From positions 2,852,001 through 2,916,000 of the forward strand of contig OY970284.1 of the NCBI GenBank assembly GCA_963715895.1: a stretch of DNA of 64,000 nucleotides, in the 5' to 3' direction. Below, piece by piece: positions 33,151-43,543 of the stretch. A program made the position numbers and the translations under genes. This DNA comes from JADGNZ01 sp963715895 (GTDB lineage Bacteria; Acidobacteriota; Thermoanaerobaculia; Gp7-AA8). The notes below the pieces were generated by a model. It did no database searches, was not told where the DNA came from, and worked only from the letters and a program-made list of their open reading frames with translations. Positions within the stretch are counted from its first letter, which is position 1, and the number at the start of each line of letters is the position of its first letter.

Positions 33151-36100
33151 TGAACCTCGGTCAGGCCATTTCGAATCAGAAGCGGGCGGTGCTGCTCGTC
33201 ATCGCGCTGCTCTCCGTCGGCGGCCTGATCGCGCTGGCCCGCATTCCGCGCGCTCTCTTTCCGCAAACCGACTTCCCGCGCATCATCATCGTCGCCCAGA
33301 ACGGTGTCGCTCCCGCGCAGCAGACGCTCGTTTCGGTCACCAAGCCGATCGAGGAGGCCATGAGCGGCATCCCCGGCATCGCCCGGATCAAGTCGACGAC
33401 CGCGCGCGGCTCCTCGGAGATCGATCTCTTCTTCGACTGGAAGACCGACATCGTGCAGACCCTGCAGATCGTGCAGGCGAAGGTGTCGCAGCTCGCCGCC
33501 ACCATGCCGCCCGGCGCCTCGATCGAGCGCTCCGACCGGCTCACCTTCGCCGTCTTCCCGATCATCGGGTACAGCATCACGTCGGCCAAGCGCGATCCCG
33601 GCACTCTTCGCAATCTCGCCGAGGTCACGCTGCGGCCGCCGCTGGCAAGGATTGACGGCGTGGCTACTGTGCAGGTGCTGGGCGGCCAGTTGCGCGAATA
33701 CCACATCCTCGTCGACCGGGCCCGGCTCGAGGCGCGCGGCGTCTCTCTGCAACAGGTTTCGGACGCCGTAAGAAACTCCAACGTCATCGACTCGCCCGGG
33801 CTCATCAACGAGAACCATCAGCTCGAACTGGCACTCGTCAGTGGCCAGGCCACGTCGATCGACGACCTCGCCGCCATCGTCGTGGCCACGGTCAACAACG
33901 TCCCGGTGCAGGATCGGGGACGTCGCCACCGTCACCCCCGGTCTCGAGCCGCGCTTCACCATCGTCACCGCCGACGGCCGCCAGGCCGTGCTGCTCAACA
34001 TCCTGCGGCAGCCGACGGCGAACATCATCTCCGTCGCGGACGGCGTGAAGACCGAGTTGGCGCGCCTGAAGCAACAACTCCCGCGCGACGTCGACATCCG
34101 TCCCTACTACGACCAGTCCCTTCTCGTCAGCAGCTCCGTCGGCTCCGTGCGCGACGCCATCCTCATCGGTCTCCTGCTTTCCGTGGCCATCCTCTACGGC
34201 TTTCTCCGCAACTGGGGGACCACCTTCGTGGCCACGCTGGTCATCCCGGTCACCGTGCTGGTGACCTTCGTGGTGATGTGGATGGTCGGACTGAGCTTCG
34301 ACCTGATGACGCTCGGCGGCGTGGCCGCGGCCATCGGCCTGGTCATCGACGACGCCATCGTCGTCGTCGAGAACATCTACACGCACATGACCCGCGGCGA
34401 GTCGCGCGCCCAGGCCGTGCACAACGCCATCAGCGAGATCTCCGGGCCGATCATCGGATCCACCATCACCCCGGTCGTGGTCTTCCTGCCGCTGGCGCTG
34501 CTCACCGGAATCACCGGCGTCTTTTTCCGATCGCTGGCGCTGACGATGAGCGTGGCCTTGCTGACGTCGCTCTTCCTGGCGCTGACGTTCACGCCGGTAC
34601 TTGCTGAGCAGTTCATTCGGGTGCGGCCCCGTCGTCGCGGTGAGCTTGAATCCGAACCCGAGACCCCGGAGCAGGAAGCCGAGTCCGAAGGGGACGGCCC
34701 GCTCCTCACCCGTCTCATCAACGCCTACGAATGGCTGCTCGCGCACGCGCTGGCGCGGCGCGGGATGGTCCTTATCGTCATCGGCATCGTGGCGGTGCTC
34801 ACGTTCGCCATCTACCAGGGCCTCGGATCGGAGTTCCTGCCGGAGTTCGAGGAGCATGGTTTCATCCTCGACTACAACGCACCGCCCGGCGCCTCGCTCG
34901 ATGAGACCGACCGGATGCTGCAACACGTCGAGCGGATGCTGAAGGAGAACCCGGACGTCGACGGCTACTCGCGCCGCACCGGCGCACAGCTCGGCCTGGC
35001 CGGTGTCACCGAGGCCAACCGGGGCGACTTCGCGGTGAAGCTGAAGGACTCGGCGTCAACCGACGCCGTGACCAGTGACCTGCGGCACAAGATCGAATCG
35101 AGCGAGCCGGCCTTGCGCGTCGAGTTCCCGGGCATCCTCTCCGACCTCATCGGCGATCTGGTCAGTGCGCCGCAGCCGATCGAGATCCGCGTCTTCAGCG
35201 AGGATGCGGCCGCGCTGCGCCACACCGCCGAAGCGATCGCCGCGTCGATCTCCAAGGTCAGCGGCGTCGTCGACGTCTTCAATGGCATCGTCGTCAGCGG
35301 CCCGGCCGTCGTGTTCCGGATCGATCCGCAGCGCGCTGCGCTTTACGGCGTCACCGCCGCCGATGTGAATGAGGCCATGACCACCGCGCTCGGTGGCGAC
35401 GTCGTCTCCAGCGTCATCGAGCATGGACGCGCCACCGGCGTCCGCGTCCTCCTCGGCGGACCGCGTCCGCAACTCGGCGATCTGCGCGCCTTGCCGATTC
35501 GCGCGCCGTCGGCGAACAGCTACGTCCGGATCGATCAGATCGCCACCATCAACTACGATCCCGGCCAGACCGAGATCGAGAGGGAAGGGCTGCGTCAGTC
35601 GCTTTCGGTGACCGCCCGTCTGGAAGGCCGCGACCTCGGCTCGGCGATCCAGGACATCCAGGCGCGCCTCGGAAAGGAACTGCATCTCCCCACCGGCACG
35701 ACCATCGAGTACGGCGGCCTCTATCAGGAGCAGCAGTCGTCATTCCGCGAGTTGCTCGTCGCTCTCGGCCTGGCCATCGCCCTGGTCTTCCTCGTGCTCG
35801 TCGTCGAGTTCCGTTCCTTCGCCCATCCGGCCGCCATCGTCGCCGGCGCCGTTCTGGCTCTCTCCGGCAGCCTGATGGCGCTCCTCATCACGCACACTAC
35901 GCTCAACGTCGTCTCGATGATGGGTCTCATCATGATCGTCGGCATCGTCTCCAAGAACGGCATCCTGATGCTCGACACCGTCGAAGATCACCTCCGCTCC
36001 GGCGAAGACCTCACCACCGCCCTCCGCCGCTCCGGCCGCCGCCGCTTCCGCCCGGTCCTGATGACATCTCTCGCCGCCATGCTCGGCATGCTTCCGCTGG

Positions 36101-36231
36101 CCCTCGCCCTAGGCTCCGGCTCCGAGCTCCTCCAGCCCCTCGCCATCTGTGTCATCGGCGGCCTGCTGTTCGCGTTAATGCTCTCCCTGGTCGTGACCCC
36201 CACGATCTACGCGATGATCAGGAGGGGGTAG
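33150..36231 (+). CDS. RND efflux pump permease, split by a +1 frameshift near 33910
   Basis: This is the inner-membrane pump of the operon, about 1026 residues if the frame is restored, normal for AcrB-type proteins. The first frame (33150 onward) covers the N-terminal helix and the porter domain up to VVATVNNVPV. A second frame (from 33841) resumes with RIGDVATVTPGLEPRF and runs to 36231, with VIDDAIVVVENI in the transmembrane part. Removing one base near 33909-33911 joins them. The rest is undamaged, which suggests a sequencing error or a very recent mutation. Substrate is unknown. Confidence 0.88.
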
Positions 36232-36310
36232 TTGCCGCGACGCGACGCTCTATTTTCCTAGGCCGCATTTGTCACAGCACTACTTCGTTTCTTGCCACGC
36301 CCTTTCGCCG

Positions 36311-36520
36311 AGGGCCTTCTCCTCCCGCGGTTTCTTGCGGGAGGAGAAGGTGCCGACAGGCGGATGAGGAGGGCGCATACGCGTCAGAAACGATCTTGCA
36401 TCGTTGTCTCAAGGGCCGCTTGAAAGTACGAGTCGCGCGCGAATAACGCACGCGCGAGCGCCCCCTCATCCGCCTGTCGGCACCTTCTCCCCCGCAAGAA
36501 ACCGCGGGGGAGAAGGCCCT
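36311..36520. repeat. Large inverted repeat between convergent genes
   Basis: Arms of about 65 bp face each other: AGGGCCTTCTCCTCCCGCGG with the internal hairpin TTTCTTGCGGGAGGAGAAGG and then TGCCGACAGGCGGATGAGG, matched in reverse at 36457-36520. The middle 80 bp has no gene. The whole 36232-36586 gap holds only this element. It is a two-level palindrome and could terminate transcription from both sides. Confidence 0.82.
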
Positions 36521-36586
36521 CGACGGGGTACAGAGTGCCGAGGATTTACGTGAGAGTGCGAGAAATGCGTGCTAGTTCCAATCGAT

Positions 36587-37822
36587 TCACTTCCCGTACG
36601 TTACCCGCCAGATCTTCCCGGCGCCGTCATCCGAGATGAGCAGCGATCCGTCGGCGAGGACCAGCAGGCCGACGGGACGTCCCCACACGGTGCGGTCGGT
36701 CTCCGCCGTCATCCAGCCGGCGAGGAAATCGTCGTAGCCGCCGGTGGGGTGTCCGTTGCGGAAGGGGATGCTGATGATTTTGTAGCCCGTTCGGAGGGAG
36801 CGGTTCCAGGAGCCGTGCAGCGCGACGAAGGCGCGGCCACGATATTCGGGTGGAAACATCGTCCCCTGATAGAAAGCGATGCCGAGCGGCGCGGAATGGG
36901 CCTGGATGGGCACGGAGGGGGGAATCGTTTTCGCCACCAGGTCGCGGCGCTCGCCGGCGCGGCGCGGATCTTCGTGATCGCCGAGGTAGGCGTATGGCCA
37001 GCCGTAAAACGCGCCGGCCTGCACGCTCGTGGCATAGTCGGGGACCAACTCGTCGCCGAGGCCGTCGCGCTCGTTGACCGCGGTCCAGAGCGCGCCGGTC
37101 ACCGGCTCCCACGCCATTCCCACCGGATTGCGCATGCCGGCGGCGAAGATCCGCTTGCCGCTGCCGTCCGGATTGAATTCGACGATGGCGGCGCGCTCGG
37201 GCGGCTCGCCGGAGCTGACGTTGGAGTGGGAACCGATCGACACATACATCTTCGTGCCTGCTTTGTTGAACAGCACTCCTCGGGTGGAGTGACCGCCACC
37301 CGGTAGCGTCGCGATCTGCTCCGGTTTCCCGTTCGCCGCCGTCTGCCCTGGCGCGTAGGGAAAACGGACCACCGCGTTCTCGTTGCCGACGTACAGCCAG
37401 CGATCGTGAAAGGCCAGTCCGTACGGATCGTTGAGGCCGCTGGCGAAGGTGAACCGTTGTTCGGCGATACCGTCGTGGTTTGCGTCCCGGAGGATAGTGA
37501 TTTTCCCCTCGCCCGGCTCCGAGACGATTACGTCGCCGTTCGGCGCCTGCAGCATCGCCCGCGGATTGCCGAGCTTCTCGGCAAAGAGCGAGACGTGGAA
37601 CCCCGGAGGCACATGAAGCGTCGCATTGGAAGGCTGGGCACGAACGAACGGCGGGTTTCCCGACGACGGCGTGTCATACGGCTTCGGCAATTGATCGATA
37701 TGAATCTCATGATGTTGCAGCATCGGGTCATGCGCCTGCGCGACGATCCCGGGCAGTTGCCCCGAGGCACGCGAACAGGCGAGGGCGGCGATGGTGGAGA
37801 CGAGAAGGAAGCGGTAAGTCAT
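36587..37822 (-). CDS. Glucose/sorbosone dehydrogenase-like secreted protein
   Basis: The 411-residue product has a signal sequence (MTYRFLLVSTIAALACSRA) and the six-bladed beta-propeller pattern of the PQQ-dependent glucose/sorbosone dehydrogenases (FHVSLFAEKLGNPRAMLQAP, GLAFHDRWLYVGNENAVVRF, GMRNPVGMAWEP, YGWPYAYLGDHEDPR). Such proteins oxidise sugars in the periplasm. A cysteine near position 16 could be a lipid site but the context is weak. It is preceded by the octamer array. Confidence 0.87.
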   Translation of the reverse strand: MTYRFLLVSTIAALACSRASGQLPGIVAQAHDPMLQHHEIHIDQLPKPYDTPSSGNPPFVRAQPSNATLHVPPGFHVSLFAEKLGNPRAMLQAPNGDVIVSEPGEGKITILRDANHDGIAEQRFTFASGLNDPYGLAFHDRWLYVGNENAVVRFPYAPGQTAANGKPEQIATLPGGGHSTRGVLFNKAGTKMYVSIGSHSNVSSGEPPERAAIVEFNPDGSGKRIFAAGMRNPVGMAWEPVTGALWTAVNERDGLGDELVPDYATSVQAGAFYGWPYAYLGDHEDPRRAGERRDLVAKTIPPSVPIQAHSAPLGIAFYQGTMFPPEYRGRAFVALHGSWNRSLRTGYKIISIPFRNGHPTGGYDDFLAGWMTAETDRTVWGRPVGLLVLADGSLLISDDGAGKIWRVTYGK

Positions 37823-37839
37823 GCAAGAAGTGTAGCGCG

Positions 37840-37946
37840 GGGTTGGAGGGTTGCTGGGTTGCTGAGTTGCTGAGTTGCTCGGTTGCTAAGTTGAGATGCT
37901 CCCAGCAACCCAGCAACCCAGCAACTCAGTAACTCAGCAACTCACC
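37840..37946. repeat. Inverted pair of 8-bp arrays (GGTTGCTG / CAGCAACC units)
   Basis: Left arm about 37847-37895 (GGTTGCTGGGTTGCTGAGTT), right arm about 37903-37946 (CCCAGCAACCCAGCAACTCA). The loop is only about 8 bp, the tightest of the four loci of this type. It lies between divergent sugar dehydrogenase and DUF58 genes. Confidence 0.87.
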
Positions 37947-37980
37947 ACCCCGGAATCCCAGCCACCCCGCAAACATTGAT

Positions 37981-38985
37981 ATGCCCGTGAAACCATGGCA
38001 ATTCGACGGCGTCGTCCGGCTCACGCGCATCGGCACGTCATTCGTCCTTTTCACCGTCGTCATCGGGTTCGCCGCCATCAACACCGGCAACAACTCCCTT
38101 TACATCGGTCTCTCCTTCATGCTCGGCTGCCTGCTCCTTTCGGGCATCGCCTCGAAGGGGGGGCTCAAGCATCTGGTGGTGGAGCTCGACGGGGTCGAGG
38201 AAGCGTGGGCAGGGCGGCCGGCGCATGGGCGGCTTCGTATCATCAACCGCTCGCCCATCTGGAACGTGCGCGACGTCATCGTCACATCCAGCGATCTGGA
38301 TGCTCCGATCTGCATCCCACTCATCCAGCGCCGGGGAGAGGTCGTGGCGCATGCGATGTTCCGTTTCCGAAGGCGCGGCCTGGTGAAGCTCAGCCGCATC
38401 GACCTCTACACGCGCTACCCTTTCGGATTCTTCCTCAAGAAGCGCCGGCCCCGGCTGGATGGTGACGTCGTCGTCTTCCCCCGGCTGCTCGACGAGGGCA
38501 TCGCCCGCGATCGTTTCCGGCTCGTGGAAGGGGAGGTCGATACCTCGAATCGCATCGGCGGCGGAACGGAGATCCACTCCTTCCGCGATTACGTCCGCGG
38601 CGATTCGCTCCGCCGCGTCCATTGGAAAAAGTCCGCCTCCCTCGGGCGCTGGATCATCAAGCAGAGCGAAGTCGAGGTCGGCCGCTCGGTCCACATCGTC
38701 GTCGATCCCTACTGGCCGTGGGGTGTCCCCGAGGAGACGTTCGAAGAGATGATCAGCGAGGCCGCCACCTTCCTCGATGACGCGTTGCACCGCGGGCTGG
38801 ACGTGGCCTTTTCCATCCCCCACGTCACCCTTCGCTCCGGCCGGGACGGCGACGCCGCCATGTTCCGCGCTCTGGCCCTCCTCGAATCGACGCGAGAGCC
38901 GGTGGCGCAGACGGTGGACAGGGATAGTGTGATTTTCACCGTGGCGCCGGCGGTCGGGAGTCGGGAGTCGGGGGTCGGAGCATGA
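37981..38985 (+). CDS. DUF58 domain protein
   Basis: The 334-residue protein has two N-terminal transmembrane helices (SFVLFTVVIGFAAINTGNN, GLSFMLGCLLLSGIA) and the DUF58 signature FRDYVRGDSLRRVHWKKSA near 200. DUF58 proteins act with transglutaminase-type partners and MoxR ATPases; here the partner is the next gene. The last 10 residues (GSRESGVGA) are encoded by the 7-bp repeat array, so the natural C-terminus has been overwritten. Its TGA overlaps an ATG (ATGA), the normal junction with the partner. Confidence 0.88.
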   Translation: MPVKPWQFDGVVRLTRIGTSFVLFTVVIGFAAINTGNNSLYIGLSFMLGCLLLSGIASKGGLKHLVVELDGVEEAWAGRPAHGRLRIINRSPIWNVRDVIVTSSDLDAPICIPLIQRRGEVVAHAMFRFRRRGLVKLSRIDLYTRYPFGFFLKKRRPRLDGDVVVFPRLLDEGIARDRFRLVEGEVDTSNRIGGGTEIHSFRDYVRGDSLRRVHWKKSASLGRWIIKQSEVEVGRSVHIVVDPYWPWGVPEETFEEMISEAATFLDDALHRGLDVAFSIPHVTLRSGRDGDAAMFRALALLESTREPVAQTVDRDSVIFTVAPAVGSRESGVGA

Positions 38986-39309
38986 CCGCGGGAACTGGTT
39001 GTCGGTTATCGGTTGTCGGTTGTCGGTTGTCCGCTTTCGGCTGCTGTCGTGAGTCAGACAGGAATCGGCTATCGGCGAGTCGGGAGTCGGGGGTCGGAGC
39101 ATGACCGCGGGAACTGGTTATCGGTTATCGGTTGTCGGTTGTCGGTTGTCCGCTTTCGGCTGCTGTCGTGAGTCAGACAGGAATCGGCTATCGGCGAGTC
39201 GGGAGTCGGGGGTCGGAGCATGACCGCCACCGCAATCACCGACAACCGACAACCGACAACCGATAACCGCCGCACCCACTCCGACTCCCGACTCCCGACC
39301 CCCGACACC
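38957..39309. repeat. Nested 7-bp inverted arrays with a 119-bp tandem duplication
   Basis: The order is GGGAGTC units, GGTTATC/GGTTGTC units, a second copy of both, then CCGACAA units and finally CCGACTC units, so the outer and inner families are nested inverted pairs. A 119-bp segment beginning CATGACCGCGGGAACTGG at 38981 is repeated exactly at 39100, and its first bases again at 39219. This triplicates the ATGA junction between the DUF58 and transglutaminase genes. Confidence 0.88.
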
Positions 39310-41259
39310 CGCTTCACCGACCTCGAGCTCCTCTTCCTCACCATGTTCGCCGCCGTCCCGCTCTACGTGACGCAGGCGATCTCGGCGACGCCGCTGCTGG
39401 CGTTTCACGCCATGTTGCTGGCCATCGCCGTCCGTGTCGCGCTCGGGAAAGGGCCGGAAGTCGTGCCGCCGCTGGTCATGCGCGTCCTGGCCATCGCCTA
39501 CGTTCCCTTCTACATCGTCGATGCGGCGATGATCTCGCGCAGCGCCATCGCCGCATCGACGCATCTCATCCTCTTCATCGCTGCCTATCAGCCGATCGAA
39601 TCGGTGCGGACGCGCAACGCCGCGCAACGGTTGCTCACCGCCTCGCTCATCTTCACCGCCAGCGTGGCCACCTCCACGCACATCGCCATCCTGCCGTTCG
39701 TGATTCTTTTCGGATTCCTTCTGCTGCGGCAGCTCATGCACCTCAGCCATGTAGAGAGCGCTGAGACCGCCGGGATGACCGACGCGCCGTCCACGCCCGA
39801 ACCGCCGTCCGGCCGGGCGGCATCGTTCTACGTCTTCGGCGCCCTGCTCATCGGCGCGTTTCTTTTCCCGCTGTTGCCGCGCGTCCGCAATCCACTCCTT
39901 CCGGGCGTGACCGGCCCGCTCAGCAATGCCACCACCGGTCTCAGCGAGTCGATCAATCTCAACGAGCCGCGCTCCATCAGCAGCGATGCCTCGGTGGTCA
40001 GCCGCGTCTGGATGGGGCAGGACACCATCCCGTTCTTCACGCCGCTGCGATTGAAGGGGACCATCTACGAGCGCTTCACCAACAACACCTGGCTGCAGGG
40101 ACGGCGTGACTTCATCCCGCTCGACAGCAGCGACGGCCGGACCGTCATCGCCCGCCCCTCGGGGTTTACCAGGAAGGCCAGCGTGCAGCAGCGGTTCACC
40201 ATCGGAAGCCGCCTGTTCCTGCCGGCCGGCACGTATGAGGTCAGCGGCACCGGCCAGATCGCCGAGGGGCCGACGCGCGACATCTACACGGTCTGGCAAT
40301 CGCACAGCAACACCATCGCCTACGACGTCGAGCTCGCGCATGAGACCGCGCCCCGCCGGCCGCAGAAAGTAACCGTATCGAACTATCCGGTCACCCCGGC
40401 GGTGCGGGCCATGGCTCTGCAGATCGCCGGCAACGAAACCGCTCCGCTGAACCAGGCCGCGGCGATCGAGCACTACATGGCCACCCGGTTCCGCTACGTG
40501 CCCGACCCGGCCGCGATCGGGCACACCATGACCGTTGATCAGTTCCTGCTCCAGGAGCACCGCGGGCATTGCGAATACTTCGCCGCGGGGATGGTGGCGC
40601 TGATGACGGCGCTCAACACTCCCGCGCGCATCGTCGGAGGCTTCTACGGGGGGACGCTCAATCCGCTCACCGGCTATTTCATCGTCCGCAATGAAGACGC
40701 GCATGCGTGGGTGGAGGTGTGGGACGGAAAGGCGTGGCATACCTTCGACCCCACCCCGGCCTCCCTCCGCCCCGGCAATACGCACGACAGCCTTCTCCAG
40801 GCCTACGCCCTGGCGCTGGCCGACTGGGTGAACTACTTCTGGGACCGCCACATCCTGACCTACGGCCTCGGCGATCAGCTCGCGCTGGCCATCGACCTGA
40901 TCGACCGGGCCCGCCTGGCCATGGCCGCCTCGACCCTGGCATTGCGCAGCACCGGCGCGCGCAACTTCGGCCTGTTGATGGCCGCTCTCCTGATCGCCGG
41001 GGCAATCGTCGTCCTCCTGGCGCGCCGCCGCCGCTCACTCTTCGATCTCCTCTCCCTCCACCTTGCCCGCCTCGGCATCGACGTCGGCCCGGCCATGACC
41101 ATGGAGGAAGCGCTCGTAATACTGCATCGCCTGCATCCCGCGGCAGCGCTGGAGATGGCACCGCTGATCGCGATGTATGAAGCGGAGCGGTTTTCAGGGA
41201 TGTCGGAGAAGGGGAGGGTGGCGAAGATCCGGAAGGGTTTGGCGGAGATTAGTCGTTGA
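39220..41259 (+). CDS. DUF3488/transglutaminase-like membrane protein (TgpA type)
   Basis: The 679-residue product has several transmembrane helices between residues 35 and 220, a periplasmic transglutaminase-like domain with the triad Cys in HRGHCEYFAAG, His in EDAHAWVEVW and Asp in TFDPTP, and a last helix near 590. It pairs with DUF58. The first 35 residues (ITDNRQPTTDNRR and onward) are encoded by the repeat array; the ATG at 39220 is the third copy of the original start. A start at 39343 (MFAAVPLYV) would skip the repeat-coded part. Confidence 0.87.
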   Translation: MTATAITDNRQPTTDNRRTHSDSRLPTPDTRFTDLELLFLTMFAAVPLYVTQAISATPLLAFHAMLLAIAVRVALGKGPEVVPPLVMRVLAIAYVPFYIVDAAMISRSAIAASTHLILFIAAYQPIESVRTRNAAQRLLTASLIFTASVATSTHIAILPFVILFGFLLLRQLMHLSHVESAETAGMTDAPSTPEPPSGRAASFYVFGALLIGAFLFPLLPRVRNPLLPGVTGPLSNATTGLSESINLNEPRSISSDASVVSRVWMGQDTIPFFTPLRLKGTIYERFTNNTWLQGRRDFIPLDSSDGRTVIARPSGFTRKASVQQRFTIGSRLFLPAGTYEVSGTGQIAEGPTRDIYTVWQSHSNTIAYDVELAHETAPRRPQKVTVSNYPVTPAVRAMALQIAGNETAPLNQAAAIEHYMATRFRYVPDPAAIGHTMTVDQFLLQEHRGHCEYFAAGMVALMTALNTPARIVGGFYGGTLNPLTGYFIVRNEDAHAWVEVWDGKAWHTFDPTPASLRPGNTHDSLLQAYALALADWVNYFWDRHILTYGLGDQLALAIDLIDRARLAMAASTLALRSTGARNFGLLMAALLIAGAIVVLLARRRRSLFDLLSLHLARLGIDVGPAMTMEEALVILHRLHPAAALEMAPLIAMYEAERFSGMSEKGRVAKIRKGLAEISR

Positions 41260-41278
41260 GCCAATAAGGAAGAGCGAT

Positions 41279-41381
41279 GTGGCACAGACACTCTTGTCTG
41301 TGCCGGTGCTCGCTACGACTCAGATCGCAAGCCCCCAGCGGCGTTCGGCTCCGGCCGGGGCACAGACAAGAGTGTCTGTGC
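41279..41381. repeat. REP pair, second copy interrupted by IS copy 2
   Basis: Facing REP units at 41279-41304 and about 41358-41381 enclose a loop whose sequence is the reverse of the 26382 loop (CAGATCGCAAGCCC). The right unit is cut after TCTGTGC by the IS and resumes at 42739. Confidence 0.83.
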
Positions 41382-42738
41382 CCACAGCTGTCCAAATTAG
41401 GTTGAGAAACGGCCGGTTCTGCTGAGCGTACGAGTCATTTTTGACGGGAAGTGAGATCGACCCCCTCAGATGCTGTCCAAATTGAGGGAGAGTTGAGCGG
41501 GTGGAGGGAGAGGCGGTGGAGTGAACGGGTCGTTGAGCCAGGACCACAGATCGCGGTAAGCGAACAGGTTGAACCGCAAGATGGCGAGCAGATTCGACAG
41601 AGCCCATCCGAACGTGGAGCGTAGCTTGAGGTACCGAAGCGTGAGGATGGCGATCAGAGCCGTCCAGACCTGGATGTGAAGAGCATTCGCGGAGGTCCCC
41701 ACGAAGGTCTTGATGCGCAGGTTCTGCTTGATGGCTTTAAAAAACGACTCGATCTGCCATCGCTGTTCATAGATGGCAGCGATGGTGGTTGGTCCGAAGC
41801 TCAGATGGTTGGTGAGAAACTCATAGGTCCGGCCGTCCTGAGCGCGATACTCGACCAAGCGAAGAAGTGGAGAGGAACCGCCTCTGAGTTGCCGGCTGGT
41901 CAGCTGGATGGTGGCATCGCGAAGAACGCCGCCCTTCTGAGGAATGGGGTTCTCTTTGACCACAGAATAGGTCGTCCGTCGTTTGAGTCGCGTGACGAAG
42001 AAGATGCCGCGTTGGTCGAGTGAGCGAAACCAGCGGAAGTCGATGTATCCACGATCGAAAGCGATGATCGTACCGGCTGGGAAATCCCAGTCCCGAGCCA
42101 CTGTCACGTCGTACTTTCGGGCTTCGGTGATGAGGCAGAAGCTCGGTAGCAGCCCGTTGTGATCGAGAATCATGTGAAGCTTCACCGCTCCCTTGGTCTG
42201 CTTGTAGTGAGCCCAGTCAAACAGGCTCGCGCAAAGCTCGATCACGGTTGCGTCGATCGACAGCAACGGGTTCTTGAACCGCAGCTTATGCTTCGGTGCA
42301 ATCTGACGGCAGCGCTGATACATCTGCTCGAAAACGAGCTGGTACAACTCCCACGGCCGGTGGGCGTTTGCGTAGGAAAGGGTGGACTTGTTCGGCGCCT
42401 CCTCGATACCGAGGTGATTGAGCTTCCCTTCCACCGAGGCCAGTCCCTGGCATATCTCACGAAGCGATTGGGCCTTGCCCAACTGGCAAAACAGCATCGC
42501 CACGAACTGCTGCCAACAGGTGAACCCTCGAGCGTGCCTCTCGGCCTTGGCCTCTCGAACCAACTGCTCGAACTCTGCCCGGGGAAACAACTTGAGAATC
42601 TGTCCGAATACGCTAGAAAATGCACTCAACGCTGGGCCTCCTGTTGATCGGTCGTTCTTGGTCGAACTGCCTAATCCTACAGAGCCCGGCGTTTCCGTCG
42701 AGGGCCAAATTCTCCTAACCTAATTTGGACAACTGTGG
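41382..42738 (-). mobile_element. IS4-family insertion sequence, copy 2
   Basis: The 1357-bp element has the same length, ends and gene layout as copy 1, and the visible sequence is the same. The 7-bp duplication TCTGTGC flanks it (41375-41381 and 42739-42745). It is in the same orientation as copy 1 with respect to the REP target. Confidence 0.92.
41466..42629 (-). CDS. IS4-family DDE transposase (copy 2)
   Basis: The translated protein is identical to copy 1 over all 387 residues, with Asp126, Asp192 and the Y-x2-R-x3-E-x6-K block intact. Identity of the copies points to recent transposition within this genome. Confidence 0.95.
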   Translation of the reverse strand: MSAFSSVFGQILKLFPRAEFEQLVREAKAERHARGFTCWQQFVAMLFCQLGKAQSLREICQGLASVEGKLNHLGIEEAPNKSTLSYANAHRPWELYQLVFEQMYQRCRQIAPKHKLRFKNPLLSIDATVIELCASLFDWAHYKQTKGAVKLHMILDHNGLLPSFCLITEARKYDVTVARDWDFPAGTIIAFDRGYIDFRWFRSLDQRGIFFVTRLKRRTTYSVVKENPIPQKGGVLRDATIQLTSRQLRGGSSPLLRLVEYRAQDGRTYEFLTNHLSFGPTTIAAIYEQRWQIESFFKAIKQNLRIKTFVGTSANALHIQVWTALIAILTLRYLKLRSTFGWALSNLLAILRFNLFAYRDLWSWLNDPFTPPPLPPPAQLSLNLDSI

Positions 42739-42786
42739 TCTGTGCCACATAAGTCGCCGCTTGCGGTGAAAGGCACGGCTGACAGG

Positions 42787-43503
42787 TTATCTCCCCATCA
42801 ACCCCACCATCTCCCGAACCGCCCGCTCCAGTCCCACCAGCGCCGCCCGGGCGACGATCGAGTGTCCGATATTCAGCTCTTCGATATCGGTGAGCGCGGC
42901 GATGCTGTCGATGTTGCGGTAGTTCAGACCGTGACCGGCCAGAACGCCGAGCCCCATCTTCCGGGCCGCCCTGGCCGCCGTCGTCACCTTCTCCAGCTCC
43001 GCGGACCAGCTCACACGGCGTGCAAACGCCTCGGCGAACTTGCCGGTATTGATCTCGACTTTCGGTACCCGCAGCTTCTGGCATTGCCGCAACTGCTCCA
43101 TGTCGGGATCGACGAAGATCGAGACGTCGATCCCCGCGTCCAGCAATTGGCGGATGGTCTTGTCGATATTGCTCGAGTGGAGCAGCACGTCCAGCCCCCC
43201 CTCGGTGGTCAGCTCGTCGCGCCGCTCCGGGACCAGAGTCACCTGATGCGGCTTGACCGTCTGCGCCACCCGCACCATCTCCGGCGAGGCCGCCATTTCC
43301 ACGTTGAGATGCGTCGACACCGTGCGCGCCAGGATCTCGGCGTCGCGGTCCTGAATGTGCCGCCGGTCGCCGCGCAGATGGACCGTGATCCCCTGTGCCC
43401 CCGCCAGCTCGCAGATCGCCGCTGCCGCGACAGGATCCGGCTCGTCACTCTTGCGCGCTTCACGGATGGTAGCGATGTGATCGATGTTGACGGCGAGACG
43501 CAT
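42787..43503 (-). CDS. pdxJ: Pyridoxine 5'-phosphate synthase
   Basis: The enzyme condenses aminoacetone phosphate and deoxyxylulose phosphate to pyridoxine 5'-phosphate in vitamin B6 synthesis. The 238-residue product has NIDHIATIREAR at the start, HLRGDRRHIQDRD, VTLVPERRDE and GHGLNYRN, then NIGHSIVARA, all diagnostic. The ATG at 43503 begins exactly at the conserved start. The same frame is open for 1.3 kb upstream through the 21-bp array, but that is a by-product of the repeat. Confidence 0.95.
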   Translation of the reverse strand: MRLAVNIDHIATIREARKSDEPDPVAAAAICELAGAQGITVHLRGDRRHIQDRDAEILARTVSTHLNVEMAASPEMVRVAQTVKPHQVTLVPERRDELTTEGGLDVLLHSSNIDKTIRQLLDAGIDVSIFVDPDMEQLRQCQKLRVPKVEINTGKFAEAFARRVSWSAELEKVTTAARAARKMGLGVLAGHGLNYRNIDSIAALTDIEELNIGHSIVARAALVGLERAVREMVGLMGR

Positions 43504-43543
43504 GGAGGAAGGGTAGCAGAGGAGGCGCGCAGCCGGAGGAAGA

